In this document: positions 55,307 to 64,000 of the stretch, in pieces
Layout of the letters: every line of letters starts with the position of its first letter
Position numbering within the stretch: the first letter of the stretch is position 1
Assembly: GCA_944384295.1 (NCBI GenBank)
Contig: CALWSU010000007.1
Span: 19,967 to 83,966, forward strand
Length of the DNA stretch: 64,000 nucleotides
Direction: 5' to 3'
Origin: an uncultured Lachnospiraceae bacterium
Lineage (GTDB): Bacteria; Bacillota; Clostridia; Lachnospirales; Anaerotignaceae
Position numbers and translations under genes: made by a program
Notes under the pieces: generated by a model
Told to the model about the DNA's origin: nothing
Seen by the model: only the letters and a program-made list of their open reading frames with translations
Database searches by the model: none

Positions 55307-58300
55307 TTACCAATAACTTTTCCCGACACCAAATTCCTCATATAATCCACGCCTTTCGGCTCTTGTCAAATTAGGTGTATACAAATCAATCATATCTCGG
55401 ATTGCAATAGACTTTGCACCAGAAACACCTTTTTCATAAGTTACATTTTTCAATGCTTGACGCATCATCTCATACTGTTCTACACTCATTTTTCCATTTG
55501 CTGCCTGCCATTTATCAGTCATTTGTGTTGCAGCTACTTCCTGTGGTATAAATCTTTGGGATACCGCAAATCTTTCCTGCAATATTTTTTTTGCACTGTC
55601 TGTCACATTCATATTCTGGATATAATCATAAATTTCATTTGCCTTTTTTGTATCTTTGTCTACTAACAGCCAATCATCCTTCATATCCTCATATTTCTTT
55701 TCGATTCGTGCAAGATTTACTTGCAGCTTAGATGCTTCTGGATACTGTAATCCAGCGTTTTTCATATACTGATAATCTTCCTGCTGTTTCTCCCCAGTAA
55801 ATATATTATTTAAATATATTTCTTCTTTTTCTGCACTGGACAATCCGCTTTTCTGCAATGCTGTCCATTTGTCTGTTTTCCCTTCTGCTTTTGCCACCGC
55901 CTTATATGTTTCAAAATAAGGTTTTGTTTCGGTACCGTATTTTTCCTGCATCTGCCGATATTGCTCAGTCGCTTTTACAGATAGTCCCGATTCACCATTC
56001 AAATATGCTTGTCCTTCCGGCAATGCCCATTGCCCAAATATCCCTGCTTGTATCGCTTCTTTCGGTGTACCATCAATGGCAAATTGTAGTTGTTCCCCCT
56101 GACTTCCTTGTTTGAATCTGCCCTTGTTTTTGACAGTATTCAGACCATGCCATGTTTTCCTCAGCTGTCCGCCGCCAACTGGCGGTAGAATGTACCATAA
56201 TGGTTTTTCCAATTCCTCTTTTGCAACCGACATTGCATAGCCCTCATCTGCTTTCCCGCCGAACTCTTTTGCTGCCGCAGTTCCGATATTCAATAAATTA
56301 GGAATTGCGCTGCTTTGTGGTACTCTGCCGCCATCGAACAGCAATCCGCCAACAAATGGGACATTCCCTCCTATGTTCCCAATCAAATTGCTGATGACTT
56401 GATCGGGTGATTTTTCTTTGTCTTGTTCTGTCAGTTGTAATCCTTCGCCCTGCATCAAATCTGCCGCAATATCAAAGGAATTGCGGATATATTCTCCCGT
56501 TGCATCACCATATGCTTGTGCGGCAATACCAACAGGGTCTAGTGCTGAACGCCTGCCAGTCATTTTCTCATATATATCGTTAAATACATAAGAAAATGCC
56601 AAAATTTTGGCGTATTGCCATAAACCTTTCGCCACATTGCCTCTTGCCTCTTTTGGCACGTCTTTTGTCAAAAAGTCAATTTGGTTGTTGACTTCCAGCT
56701 GGAACATAGTTAAAGTTTTTGCGATTGGATTTTTTGCCTGCAACAAGGGTGGAACTGCACCTTTGCTTCGTCCACCAAATAATCTGCGTGAAAAATCATC
56801 CGCTTCGCGAATTGCAGTTGCTTCTTCCATACCTTTTTTCAAATTGTCATAATATCTGCCGCGCCATATGCTTTGTGTTGTGAATTTATCCATCAAATCC
56901 ATCAACCCACCTGCAAAGTCGGAAACTTTATCTAATTTTGTTTGATACAGCCGTTCTGGATTCACTCTCGTTGCCAAAAAATCACTTTTCTTTGTCAGAT
57001 CATCCATATCTTTTTGCAATGCCGCCACAAGCCCCTCTTGCATGCCTTTTATGCTGTTTTTTGTGGACAACAATGGTAATCCTTGTGTAAATGGTATCGT
57101 ATTCGTCAATGCAGAGCCAATATTTCCTCCCACCATGTTTGCCGCGATTCTTTGATTGAATGTATCCATCCGGCTGTATGCTTTTCGCCCAATAATATCT
57201 GTTTCCACCCCTCTATCTAACGTGTGTTTTTTCCCAGCCAATAAATCCGTATATCTCCGTAAGTATGTTACGGTATTTTGCAGGGTCTTTTGATGAGGTT
57301 GTTCTAATATATTTGCGTTTTTTTCGTATAACTGATCAATCGCTTCTTGTCTTTGCTCTATGCTCAGTTCTTTATTTTTTCGGATTGCGTCAATTTCTGT
57401 TTTGATGCTATCAGGCGATACTTCGTAACGTAGTTGATCTTCCAATGCACGTAGATTTTTTATATCATCTGTATGATAAATCACATCACCAACACTGTAT
57501 AAATAATTCTCCAATCCACGTAGTGCATCATAATCCGTTTTCGTTCCTTCGCGGTGCAAGAGATTTCCACTCCATTTTTTCCCTGGGCGAAAAGTTTCCG
57601 TTCTTCCAGCCAAATCTGCTGGAAGTTCTGTATAACCTAATTGAATCCCTATCTTCTCCAAAGCTTTTCCAATCGGATCACTTGCATCATCAAAAAACAT
57701 ATGTGGGAAATATCCCTCAATATAGCCCACTGGATCATATCCATTACGCAGTAAAACCTCATTGATTTTTGGATGTAATTTTTGATAGATTTCTTGGATC
57801 GTATCAATGCCACGATTCACTTTTTGTAATGTTTTTTGTTCCAACTGCCCCTCTGCCGCTGCAATTTCTGCTCTTAATTGATTCATCTGTTCTATCTGTG
57901 TTGTAGCTGGTTTTTCTTCTAGTTGCTTGAGCAGAAATCTCTTTTCGCCCAAATATTGCACCATGCCGCTTTCGCTGATTTTGGCAGTTCCAGAATCTAT
58001 TGGTATGGTATATTTTTTCTTAGCATCCAATTTTAACGGTTTTACTTTGTTTGCAATATCTCTAATTAGCAACTGTTTTTTTCTTTCGCTTGTGTGAATT
58101 GGTGTAATATATGTTTCGATCAGTTTTTTTGCCTGTCCCTTGGGTGCTACTTTTTCAAACATGCGCTCTGGACTCAATCTCATCAAAGAAAATGCCAAAC
58201 TAGGCTCTGACCACCCATCTTTACCAATACGCACATCACCCAATGTCTGTTCAGCCAGCTCTTGCCTTTTCTCATTCTGTCTGTTCTTATAATCTCCCAG

Positions 58301-60478
58301 TATTTTTTGTACCTTCCTATAAGGTTTTTCTGCATGATAAATTTCTAATAAATTTTCTGCGTCCTTCCCTAGTGTATTTCGGATTGTTTCTTCTGTAATC
58401 TCTCCATGCAGCAACTTTTCTAGCAATACTTGATCCCCTTCCGTCAACAATTTATTTCGTTTCACACGTTCTACGTTTTTCTGCAGCTGGTATCGTTGAT
58501 CGTATAATGCTTTTGCTTCTTTTGTGGATATTTGGTCTGCATCTACTTCTATCTCACTTTCCAGTATACGATTGATGCGGCGTTGGGTGCGCTCCTGCTT
58601 GACTTGTTGCAATTTTGTCATGTTCTCCTCTGCTCTCCCTATTGTGTCATAATACGCAGCCTCCATTGCCGCTTTTTCTTCCGCAGAAGTAACATCTTGC
58701 AACTTATATCTTTGTAGCGTCATGTCATCGGCTACTCTTGCGATCTGTTGCATCTGTTCTGCTGGATGTACAATATTTTCTGGGAAATATGCAGGATATA
58801 ACTGTGATAGCTCTTGATACACGCTATCTACTGGCATATTCTTGCCATCAATGGAAATTCCGCCGATTTTCCCAAAATGCGCATTGCGAAAATTTTGAAA
58901 ATCAGCAATATTTGCCGCGTCCATTGCAGAGATAGATACCTTTGTATTGCGTAGACGATCCCGAATTTCTTTGTTGATTGCAGATTCATTTGTCGTTTCC
59001 CCTATCGAAAAAAGCACATCAAACAATTTCTTTTTGCCCTGTTCACTGATTTTCCCATGAGATTTGATCTCTTGCATTGCTTGTGTAATCATTTTTTTTG
59101 CGCTTTCTTGCTTTTCTTTCCCACTAAAAGACAATAATTGTGACAATTCTTTTCGCAAACTATTTTGCAGCCTTTTTTCCATATCAGCATCTTTTTTCAT
59201 AGGCACATCCAGCAACTCAGATAATTCTTCTCGTCTTTTTGCCTGTGCCTCTATCCATATATTTGCTGCTTCTGAACCTTCTGTATCCTTGATTCGCTTC
59301 CATTCCTTGTACAGCCATCCTGTACTGCTCGTATCGTTTAGGGCATTGAATTCTTCCGCAAGCCGTTTTTTTGTTTCTGTTGTAAAAAAGCCGCTGCCCA
59401 CTTTCTCGGTTGCCTTTGGTGTAGCTTCTGCTGTTTTTTTCGGCATCTCTTGTTTTGGTATCTCCGTTGCTTCTTGCATCGTGTGGCTTATTTTTTTCTG
59501 CGTATCTTTTGCCGTATCGCCAAATTGGAATACTTCTTTGCCCAATGCACTGCCAACCATACCCAATGCGCCTAATCCTGTATTAAATGCCAAATCAGAC
59601 AATGCTTGTGCGCCCATATCCTTCTGGATTTGCGCATCGCTTTTTCCTGCTGCCTTGCCTTGTAAATAGATCAATGGCTGCATCGCTGCGGTGTCTGCTG
59701 CTTGCTGTGCTAATACATTTCCAACAAATTTTGTACCCTGGTTTTTTTCGAAAAATCCCGCAACTTTGCCCACTACTGGCAAATGCGAACTGCCCAGTTT
59801 TGCCAGTCCAGTTTCAGCCGCTTTTCCCAATGTCATGTAAGATGCTGTCTGTTTCGCCAATTCCCCAGCCATGTTTCCCGCTTGAAAGAATCCAGGGCTT
59901 TTTTCTTTGGTATCTGCAATTTGACCTTCAAATAACTGATTTCTCTTTTGCAATGCGTTATTTCCAATTTTGTTGACAACAGTGTCCTTGATTCCACCGC
60001 CCAAACTATCCAGCAAACCTGCGGTAAAAGCAGAACTTTTCAAACCACTCTGTAAATCCACCTGCAATTTTTGTACTTTCTGCCAATCTTCTACACTGGA
60101 ATTTTTTGACAATGTTTTGCCAAGACTTTTTTGTCCTTGTTGTATCATCTTTTTTCTGGTGTCATAATCTAAATATGGATCATTTGCAACATATGTATAT
60201 TTTTTTATGGTTTGTTCTGGTGTCAATGTACTGTCATCGGATGTATATAAATCTAATTTGCCGCCTTTGGTCAAAGGGAGCGTTTGACTGCTCCCTTTCA
60301 TTTGTACATGCAGTGTCGGCGTTGCTGTCGGCAAAGTTGGACCATATGTTTTTGTATTTTCTGGTTGTTTTGTCACTTTTAAGGTGGGTCTTGCAGTTGG
60401 TAGAGCTGGACCATATGTTTCTTCTTTTTTCTTCTTTTTCGGTGGATTTTCTAACTCATGACTCAAATATAGTTTCAT
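55307..60478 (-). CDS. Giant phage protein, probable virion/ejection protein
   Basis: 1723 residues, no firm family. The N-terminus has a Lys-rich stretch and two copies of TYGP(A/T)LPTA(R/T)PTL (about 20-60), then a hydrophobic, Gly/Ala-rich segment (about 160-320), a long charged helical middle (about 340-900) and a C-terminal region with hydrophobic helices (about 1170-1480) reminiscent of large polyvalent phage proteins. These are often carried inside capsids and injected with DNA. No lytic transglycosylase or nuclease motif was identified with confidence. AGGAGGG precedes the start. It ends at the prophage edge. Confidence 0.75.
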   Translation of the reverse strand: MKLYLSHELENPPKKKKKEETYGPALPTARPTLKVTKQPENTKTYGPTLPTATPTLHVQMKGSSQTLPLTKGGKLDLYTSDDSTLTPEQTIKKYTYVANDPYLDYDTRKKMIQQGQKSLGKTLSKNSSVEDWQKVQKLQVDLQSGLKSSAFTAGLLDSLGGGIKDTVVNKIGNNALQKRNQLFEGQIADTKEKSPGFFQAGNMAGELAKQTASYMTLGKAAETGLAKLGSSHLPVVGKVAGFFEKNQGTKFVGNVLAQQAADTAAMQPLIYLQGKAAGKSDAQIQKDMGAQALSDLAFNTGLGALGMVGSALGKEVFQFGDTAKDTQKKISHTMQEATEIPKQEMPKKTAEATPKATEKVGSGFFTTETKKRLAEEFNALNDTSSTGWLYKEWKRIKDTEGSEAANIWIEAQAKRREELSELLDVPMKKDADMEKRLQNSLRKELSQLLSFSGKEKQESAKKMITQAMQEIKSHGKISEQGKKKLFDVLFSIGETTNESAINKEIRDRLRNTKVSISAMDAANIADFQNFRNAHFGKIGGISIDGKNMPVDSVYQELSQLYPAYFPENIVHPAEQMQQIARVADDMTLQRYKLQDVTSAEEKAAMEAAYYDTIGRAEENMTKLQQVKQERTQRRINRILESEIEVDADQISTKEAKALYDQRYQLQKNVERVKRNKLLTEGDQVLLEKLLHGEITEETIRNTLGKDAENLLEIYHAEKPYRKVQKILGDYKNRQNEKRQELAEQTLGDVRIGKDGWSEPSLAFSLMRLSPERMFEKVAPKGQAKKLIETYITPIHTSERKKQLLIRDIANKVKPLKLDAKKKYTIPIDSGTAKISESGMVQYLGEKRFLLKQLEEKPATTQIEQMNQLRAEIAAAEGQLEQKTLQKVNRGIDTIQEIYQKLHPKINEVLLRNGYDPVGYIEGYFPHMFFDDASDPIGKALEKIGIQLGYTELPADLAGRTETFRPGKKWSGNLLHREGTKTDYDALRGLENYLYSVGDVIYHTDDIKNLRALEDQLRYEVSPDSIKTEIDAIRKNKELSIEQRQEAIDQLYEKNANILEQPHQKTLQNTVTYLRRYTDLLAGKKHTLDRGVETDIIGRKAYSRMDTFNQRIAANMVGGNIGSALTNTIPFTQGLPLLSTKNSIKGMQEGLVAALQKDMDDLTKKSDFLATRVNPERLYQTKLDKVSDFAGGLMDLMDKFTTQSIWRGRYYDNLKKGMEEATAIREADDFSRRLFGGRSKGAVPPLLQAKNPIAKTLTMFQLEVNNQIDFLTKDVPKEARGNVAKGLWQYAKILAFSYVFNDIYEKMTGRRSALDPVGIAAQAYGDATGEYIRNSFDIAADLMQGEGLQLTEQDKEKSPDQVISNLIGNIGGNVPFVGGLLFDGGRVPQSSAIPNLLNIGTAAAKEFGGKADEGYAMSVAKEELEKPLWYILPPVGGGQLRKTWHGLNTVKNKGRFKQGSQGEQLQFAIDGTPKEAIQAGIFGQWALPEGQAYLNGESGLSVKATEQYRQMQEKYGTETKPYFETYKAVAKAEGKTDKWTALQKSGLSSAEKEEIYLNNIFTGEKQQEDYQYMKNAGLQYPEASKLQVNLARIEKKYEDMKDDWLLVDKDTKKANEIYDYIQNMNVTDSAKKILQERFAVSQRFIPQEVAATQMTDKWQAANGKMSVEQYEMMRQALKNVTYEKGVSGAKSIAIRDMIDLYTPNLTRAERRGLYEEFGVGKSYW

Positions 60479-60493
60479 GCCAATCCCTCCTGT

Positions 60494-62512
60494 TTAATAA
60501 TTTTTCAGTTTGTATGCTGTGTTCTTCAATGCGCCATTCAGCCCAGACCCCATACTGTAAGACAAATCTGTTGCCACACCTTGTAGCTGCGCCCATGTGT
60601 CATAATCTTTTTCCGAAACCCAACCATTTCGTCTATATTCCAGCGCAAGCTGACGCACCATCTCTGTTTTTTCATCTTCAGTTAAATTTGTGTTATCACG
60701 AATTTCTCTATATTCTTGTGTCAATGTCTGTAAATTATGGACACCTGTATCACTTTGTGACGAAATTCCATTTGTACTGTTATTGCTTACATTACTGTAT
60801 GCACTCTTGTTACTGGTTCCAGAACCAGATTTCCGCGAAGAAGCTCTACTGCTTGTGTTGCCTGCGCTACTTCTTGTGCTTGCCGCCATTGCCTCCTGTG
60901 CAAGCTGTTGCAATTCATAATTCTGCATCTGCTGCAAATAAGATGTATTATATCCCATATTCGCCAATTTCTGATAATCCCCCATCTTTAAGGCAAGGTC
61001 AATATCATACTGTCTGCGTTCCCATTCGTCTGCGTCCATTTGATAGCGCAGACTGTTTTCATATTGCTGTCGCTGGAAATCAAATTCTTGCTGCCACTGG
61101 TTCTGCTGCCATTCCCATCTGTTTTGTTCCTGTTCCCACTGTTTCTGCTGTTGCTCCAATTGCTGTTGCTGCAAATATGCGTTGTATGCGTCCTTCTGTG
61201 CCTGTGCATATACATTGGTTTTGTCGCTGTTTGCCTGTACCTGCGCCATCAAGTTTTGATAATCCAAGTCTTGCAGCATCTGCTGTCTTGCCAACTCGTT
61301 GTCATTCAAATTGTTTTGATAATTGGTATTCAGCCCAAGTTCTGCCGTTTCACTTGCACCGCCGGAAATCCCATATGCCGCCAATCTTTGTGGCATTGCG
61401 CTTTGTCCCTGACGCATAGCGATATACGCTTGTCTTGCGATGTCATCATAATAGCTGTTGTTCTGGCTTTTTTGCAGTTCCAGCTGTGCCTGTAATGCTT
61501 TCAACTGCTCGTCTATGCTTTCCGCCTGCATGTCCGCCATATCCATGAATGGATTTTCCGCGAAAATATCCTCCAAACTGCTTCCCTGCTCTGCCACATA
61601 CATACCGCCCTGTGCCATCAAACGGTCTGCGTATTGATTGTCAAAGGGATTGATCTGCGGAACATCATACAGCTTGTAATACCCTGTTTGTCCGTCTTCT
61701 GTATTTGCATACACATCTCCATTGTAAATCGGATGATTCATATAATACCAGCTGCCTGGTGTCAGTTGTTCTACCTGGATCCCCAATCTTGCCAACTGAT
61801 CCGCGTAATCTTTGTTTTCTGCCGCCAGCTGTTCTTTGTTATTTGCGTATTCATATCTTGCACTGTTCGCCTGCATACTGTTTATGATACGGTCGATACG
61901 ATTCTGCAAATCGTCACGGCTCAAATCTTCTGCATTCCAGTCCCAGCCCTCTGTATAGTCCTTCCAGTTTTTTGAAAAGCTTATAGATGGATTGCCCGTT
62001 GTATCCCCTTGAAACCAACCACTATATATGTCATTGGTCGCATTCCATTTGTTTTGATTCGCTGCATTCATGGCATCTATTTTGAGCTGACGTTCCTGCA
62101 TCAACTGCTGCACCGCCGCCATATCATTTTGTGCTTTCTTGATGGCGATTTCCGCCGCATAGTCACGGTTTGCCCCGTATCCATTATAGCTGTTACTGCT
62201 TCCGTTGCTGCCATAAATACTATTCGTTGCACCCCATTGGTTTTGTCCCGTCGCATTCAGCCAGTTGATTTTATTCTGGCGCTCTGCCTCTAATTGTTGC
62301 CGCTTGATGGGGTCTGTTTCATTTTTGATGGCTGCCGCATAGTCTTTGTTTTTGTCGAATGTACCAAAGCTGCTGGAACTTCCTTTATTATAGGAAGAAC
62401 TACTCCCCTTATTGGAGGACGAACTACCTTTATTGGAAGATGAACTGCCCTTATTGGAAGAGCTTCCTGTCAATTTCCCTACTGAGGAAATGATACTACT
62501 GATAATCCCCAT
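60494..62512 (-). CDS. Q/N-rich phage structural-type protein
   Basis: 672 residues, not assigned to a named family. The N-terminus holds tandem SSSSNKG repeats (about 17-48). Two copies of a DYAA-x-I...ERQ-x-KI...QN-x-WxATNxIY unit follow (about 53-165). The centre has YGISGGASETAELGLNTNYQ, and residues about 440-500 are extremely Gln-rich with coiled-coil character. The ISGGASETA block and the YAxxI...KI repeats are, to my knowledge, common in Firmicute phage proteins encoded beside lysis genes. Probably a virion-internal or tail-tip protein. Ends 15 bases before the giant gene. Confidence 0.72.
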   Translation of the reverse strand: MGIISSIISSVGKLTGSSSNKGSSSSNKGSSSSNKGSSSSYNKGSSSSFGTFDKNKDYAAAIKNETDPIKRQQLEAERQNKINWLNATGQNQWGATNSIYGSNGSSNSYNGYGANRDYAAEIAIKKAQNDMAAVQQLMQERQLKIDAMNAANQNKWNATNDIYSGWFQGDTTGNPSISFSKNWKDYTEGWDWNAEDLSRDDLQNRIDRIINSMQANSARYEYANNKEQLAAENKDYADQLARLGIQVEQLTPGSWYYMNHPIYNGDVYANTEDGQTGYYKLYDVPQINPFDNQYADRLMAQGGMYVAEQGSSLEDIFAENPFMDMADMQAESIDEQLKALQAQLELQKSQNNSYYDDIARQAYIAMRQGQSAMPQRLAAYGISGGASETAELGLNTNYQNNLNDNELARQQMLQDLDYQNLMAQVQANSDKTNVYAQAQKDAYNAYLQQQQLEQQQKQWEQEQNRWEWQQNQWQQEFDFQRQQYENSLRYQMDADEWERRQYDIDLALKMGDYQKLANMGYNTSYLQQMQNYELQQLAQEAMAASTRSSAGNTSSRASSRKSGSGTSNKSAYSNVSNNSTNGISSQSDTGVHNLQTLTQEYREIRDNTNLTEDEKTEMVRQLALEYRRNGWVSEKDYDTWAQLQGVATDLSYSMGSGLNGALKNTAYKLKNY
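62369..62466 (-). repeat. 21-bp coding repeats (SSSSNKG)
   Basis: Four to five imperfect 21-base units encode the Ser/Asn/Lys/Gly repeats at the N-terminus of the 672-residue protein. Such repeats can change number by slippage. Confidence 0.85.
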
Positions 62513-62532
62513 GCTTTCCGCTCCTTTCTTTC

Positions 62533-62567
62533 AAAAAAACCGCCTGCAAACAAAAGCGCAGGCGGTT
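62533..62567 (-). terminator. Terminator after the amidase
   Basis: Ten-pair GC-rich stem (62538-62547 with 62558-62567) followed by T7 on the minus strand. It separates the lysis genes from the two large genes, which need read-through, antitermination or a promoter of their own. Confidence 0.93.
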
Positions 62568-62582
62568 GCATATCTTTTTCTT

Positions 62583-63269
62583 TTACTTATTTTCTCTTTG
62601 TAAAATTGCCATCGTTCTCAACATGTCATCACTCAAATGCAATGCTTTTTCGTCCGCATAACATTTTTTGTCAATTTGTGCCTGTACCATTGGCTTCGCC
62701 CATGTTGGCACTTCTGCGATATTTTCATAATATTTCACATCTTCACCTTCTTCTTGATTTACCAATCTGGCTTTGAAACTTTCCCACGCTTTCGGATTAT
62801 CCACAAACGGCTTGGGACATGGCTTGCCATTCACATCAAAATGTCGAATCACGTTTTGTATAGGAACACCGTATTTTTCCATCAACATACGCACCAGTTC
62901 CGCCGCATTTTGCAGTGTGGTTTCTGTGAAATCGTATACACCATTTTTCACCTCGTCACAAAGTTCTACCGATATGCTGTTATTGTTGGTACATTTCCCG
63001 TACCATTTTCCGCCGCCTGTTTGTGCGCAGTTTGTATATTTCTTACCGCCTACGCTCCACGCGACACAGCTATCTGGTACGCTTTGGGTGATACTATCCC
63101 CATCTACAAAATAGTGTGCTGATGCGCCGACAATATTGTTATGGAAATAGTTTCCGTTTGCCTCATCACTGTCCCCATCATTCGCCGTATAATGTATGAC
63201 AATGTATTGTATCTTGTCCCGCCTGCCTCCATAATTGCCCGGCGCGACAAGATTGACTTTCAAATTCAT
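62583..63269 (-). CDS. Phage N-acetylmuramoyl-L-alanine amidase (endolysin)
   Basis: Cleaves the bond between muramic acid and the peptide stem to lyse the host. The 228-residue protein is an Amidase_2 (PGRP-like) domain (about 1-165): IQYIVIHYTAND with the first zinc His, NNSISVELC, and NVIRHFDVNGKPCPKPF with the second His and the Lys/Cys pair. The C-terminal 55 residues (VPTWAKPMVQAQIDKKCYA) form a short helical cell-wall-binding-like module. Its ATG overlaps the holin stop by four bases. Confidence 0.93.
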   Translation of the reverse strand: MNLKVNLVAPGNYGGRRDKIQYIVIHYTANDGDSDEANGNYFHNNIVGASAHYFVDGDSITQSVPDSCVAWSVGGKKYTNCAQTGGGKWYGKCTNNNSISVELCDEVKNGVYDFTETTLQNAAELVRMLMEKYGVPIQNVIRHFDVNGKPCPKPFVDNPKAWESFKARLVNQEEGEDVKYYENIAEVPTWAKPMVQAQIDKKCYADEKALHLSDDMLRTMAILQRENK

Positions 63270-63622
63270 GCCGATTCCCCCTCTACATAGCCATATACCG
63301 CCGCATTGCCTGCCAACATCTCCCGCATACTGTCCAGTGCTTCATCTACCCACATAGAAAATGTATCAAACGAGATAGCAGCCGCAACAATCGGGAATCT
63401 TTGTACAAATAAATCATAGACTTGCCTCAGTTTTAGTTGCCCTGTACCGCTTCCCATTTGTTTTTCTGCTTCTGTTACCGCAAACAACAGCCATTCTTTT
63501 ACTTTTGCGATTTGGTCTTTTCTAGGCAACTTCAAAAAATCCGCAACCACAAAACCGCCCATGACCACCAATACCATACCAGTAATGACAAAATACCAGT
63601 TTTCCGTCAACCATTGCATCAT
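63266..63622 (-). CDS. Holin-like phage protein (LLH type)
   Basis: 118 residues with one N-terminal transmembrane segment (WYFVITGMVLVVMGGFVVADFL) and a soluble C-terminal part with KVKEWLLFAVTEAEKQMGSGTG and LRQVYDLFVQRFP. This second block is what I associate with the LLH family of phage holins. It is encoded directly before the endolysin with ATGA overlap, the classical holin position. Confidence 0.82.
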   Translation of the reverse strand: MMQWLTENWYFVITGMVLVVMGGFVVADFLKLPRKDQIAKVKEWLLFAVTEAEKQMGSGTGQLKLRQVYDLFVQRFPIVAAAISFDTFSMWVDEALDSMREMLAGNAAVYGYVEGESA

Positions 63623-63909
63623 ACACCACCACTCCTTTCCTGCATTGCGCTGTCATATACAATACCGCCTTGTGTATTTTCTTTCATGCTTTTCATAGTA
63701 TAGCCTGTTTTTGATACGCCCCACGCCGCCCAAGGCAATGTCACCATAGCCGTTAGCCACGGAAAGGCTGCATCGAATGTTTTCCAAACAGACAAATACG
63801 CCAGACCCAAAACGCCCAGCGTATTCACCCAAAGCAGCAGCATTTCCAGCCGCATGATTTTTTTAGAAAATTCTGTTTTCTTCTTTTTGACCATTTCATA
63901 TGTTGCCAT
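63619..63909 (-). CDS. Small phage membrane protein
   Basis: 96 residues, two hydrophobic segments (about 21-42 and 47-66) and charged ends. Not recognised. It precedes the holin-like gene with a four-base overlap, so it is part of the lysis cassette; it may be a second holin or an antiholin. Confidence 0.7.
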   Translation of the reverse strand: MATYEMVKKKKTEFSKKIMRLEMLLLWVNTLGVLGLAYLSVWKTFDAAFPWLTAMVTLPWAAWGVSKTGYTMKSMKENTQGGIVYDSAMQERSGGV

Positions 63910-63921
63910 ATCTCCACCGCC

Positions 63922-63999
63922 TTACTCATGCGCCGACTGGTTCAGATATTTTTCTAGCTTTTGATGTGCTTCTGTGACATTCCCATTCGCGCCTAACTG
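63922..63999 (-). CDS. 3' end of a phage gene cut by the window edge
   Basis: The last 25 codons of a frame still open at the right edge, ending in NVTEAHQKLEKYLNQSAHE and TAA at 63922-63924. It stops 12 bases before the next gene's start, in line with the tight phage operon. Too short to identify. Confidence 0.5.
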   Translation of the reverse strand, partial: QLGANGNVTEAHQKLEKYLNQSAHE

Positions 64000-64000
64000 C

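Larger units (their letters stand above)
55285..64000. mobile_element. Prophage, left part
   Basis: From the deacetylase junction to the window edge all genes are minus-strand and phage-like: a giant virion-type protein, a Q/N-rich protein, an amidase, a holin-like protein and a small membrane protein, with four-base overlaps in the lysis cassette. Base composition appears visibly less AT-rich than the flanking host genes. Integrase, att sites and head genes are not in the window. Chromosomal boundary estimated from the deacetylase homology. Confidence 0.8.

Noticed and set aside
55302..55350. Start of the deacetylase fragment frame at 55350
   Set aside because: The first 16-18 codons lie in the end of the phage gene in another frame and show no deacetylase similarity; the ATG is probably accidental.
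60106..61419. Plus-strand frame of 437 codons
   Set aside because: It is antisense to the Q/N-rich phage gene; it arises from the Gln/Asn codon bias, has Cys/His/Leu-rich nonsense composition and no ribosome site.
62369..62466. Short repeats resembling a CRISPR array
   Set aside because: They are 21-base in-frame coding repeats for SSSSNKG without spacers; no cas gene is present.

Overview
The window looks like the chromosome of a low-GC, anaerobic, endospore-forming Firmicute, most like the Lachnospiraceae and related Clostridia. The grounds are an AT-rich sequence with strong AGGAGG ribosome-binding sites, spoVAA/spoVAB and a SpoIID-family protein, pyruvate formate-lyase with its activase, an oxygen-labile type of cysteine desulfidase, a T-box leader, and a ROK-controlled pentose ABC transporter. 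No rRNA or tRNA gene and no CRISPR array was seen. Most genes lie on the minus strand.

Layout. 0-14 kb: a translation and DNA-processing block, read right to left as dprA-topA, rpsB-tsf and pyrH-frr. The usual rpsB-tsf-pyrH-frr string is split by a fructose PTS operon (fruK-fruA, then a DeoR regulator) and a DUF2971 gene. comM diverges from dprA. 14-25.5 kb: an amino-acid block with an alpha-oxoamine synthase (kbl-like), a YkvI-type transporter, a class III PLP enzyme resembling isoleucine 2-epimerase, a cysteine desulfidase with a sigma-54 promoter beside a sigma-54 activator gene, a cyclase-family hydrolase, a TetR regulator, and a tryptophan T-box in front of trpB2. 25.5-27.5 kb: a MATE efflux gene behind a short upstream ORF embedded in a terminator, then a lone PAS-domain protein.

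27.7-31 kb: pflA-pflB behind a ZTP (pfl-motif) riboswitch. 31-40 kb: a sugar operon xylF-xylG-xylH-xylB-DUF4867-(L-fucose/L-arabinose isomerase family) with a ROK regulator upstream. 40-47 kb: spoVAA-spoVAB, then a tightly packed operon of a spoIID-like gene, three small unknown genes, queA, rarA and a membrane-anchored unknown. 47.3-54.6 kb: mtlR-mtlA-mtlD-ptsH-ptsI, which places the general PTS proteins at the end of the mannitol operon.

55.0-64 kb: one end of a prophage. It carries a lysis cassette (amphipathic membrane protein, holin-like protein, amidase), a Q/N-rich virion-type protein and a 1723-residue giant protein. The element abuts the 3' part of a sporulation-type polysaccharide deacetylase gene in the same orientation, so it appears to have integrated into that gene. 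The rest of the prophage and the gene's 5' half should lie beyond the right edge.

The most interesting points are the uORF-in-terminator leader of the MATE gene, the prophage inside a deacetylase gene, the sigma-54 cysteine-desulfidase circuit with repeated enhancer-like palindromes, and the cluster of small paralogous unknown genes in the spoIID-queA operon. All family calls come from reading the sequence; no database search was possible.
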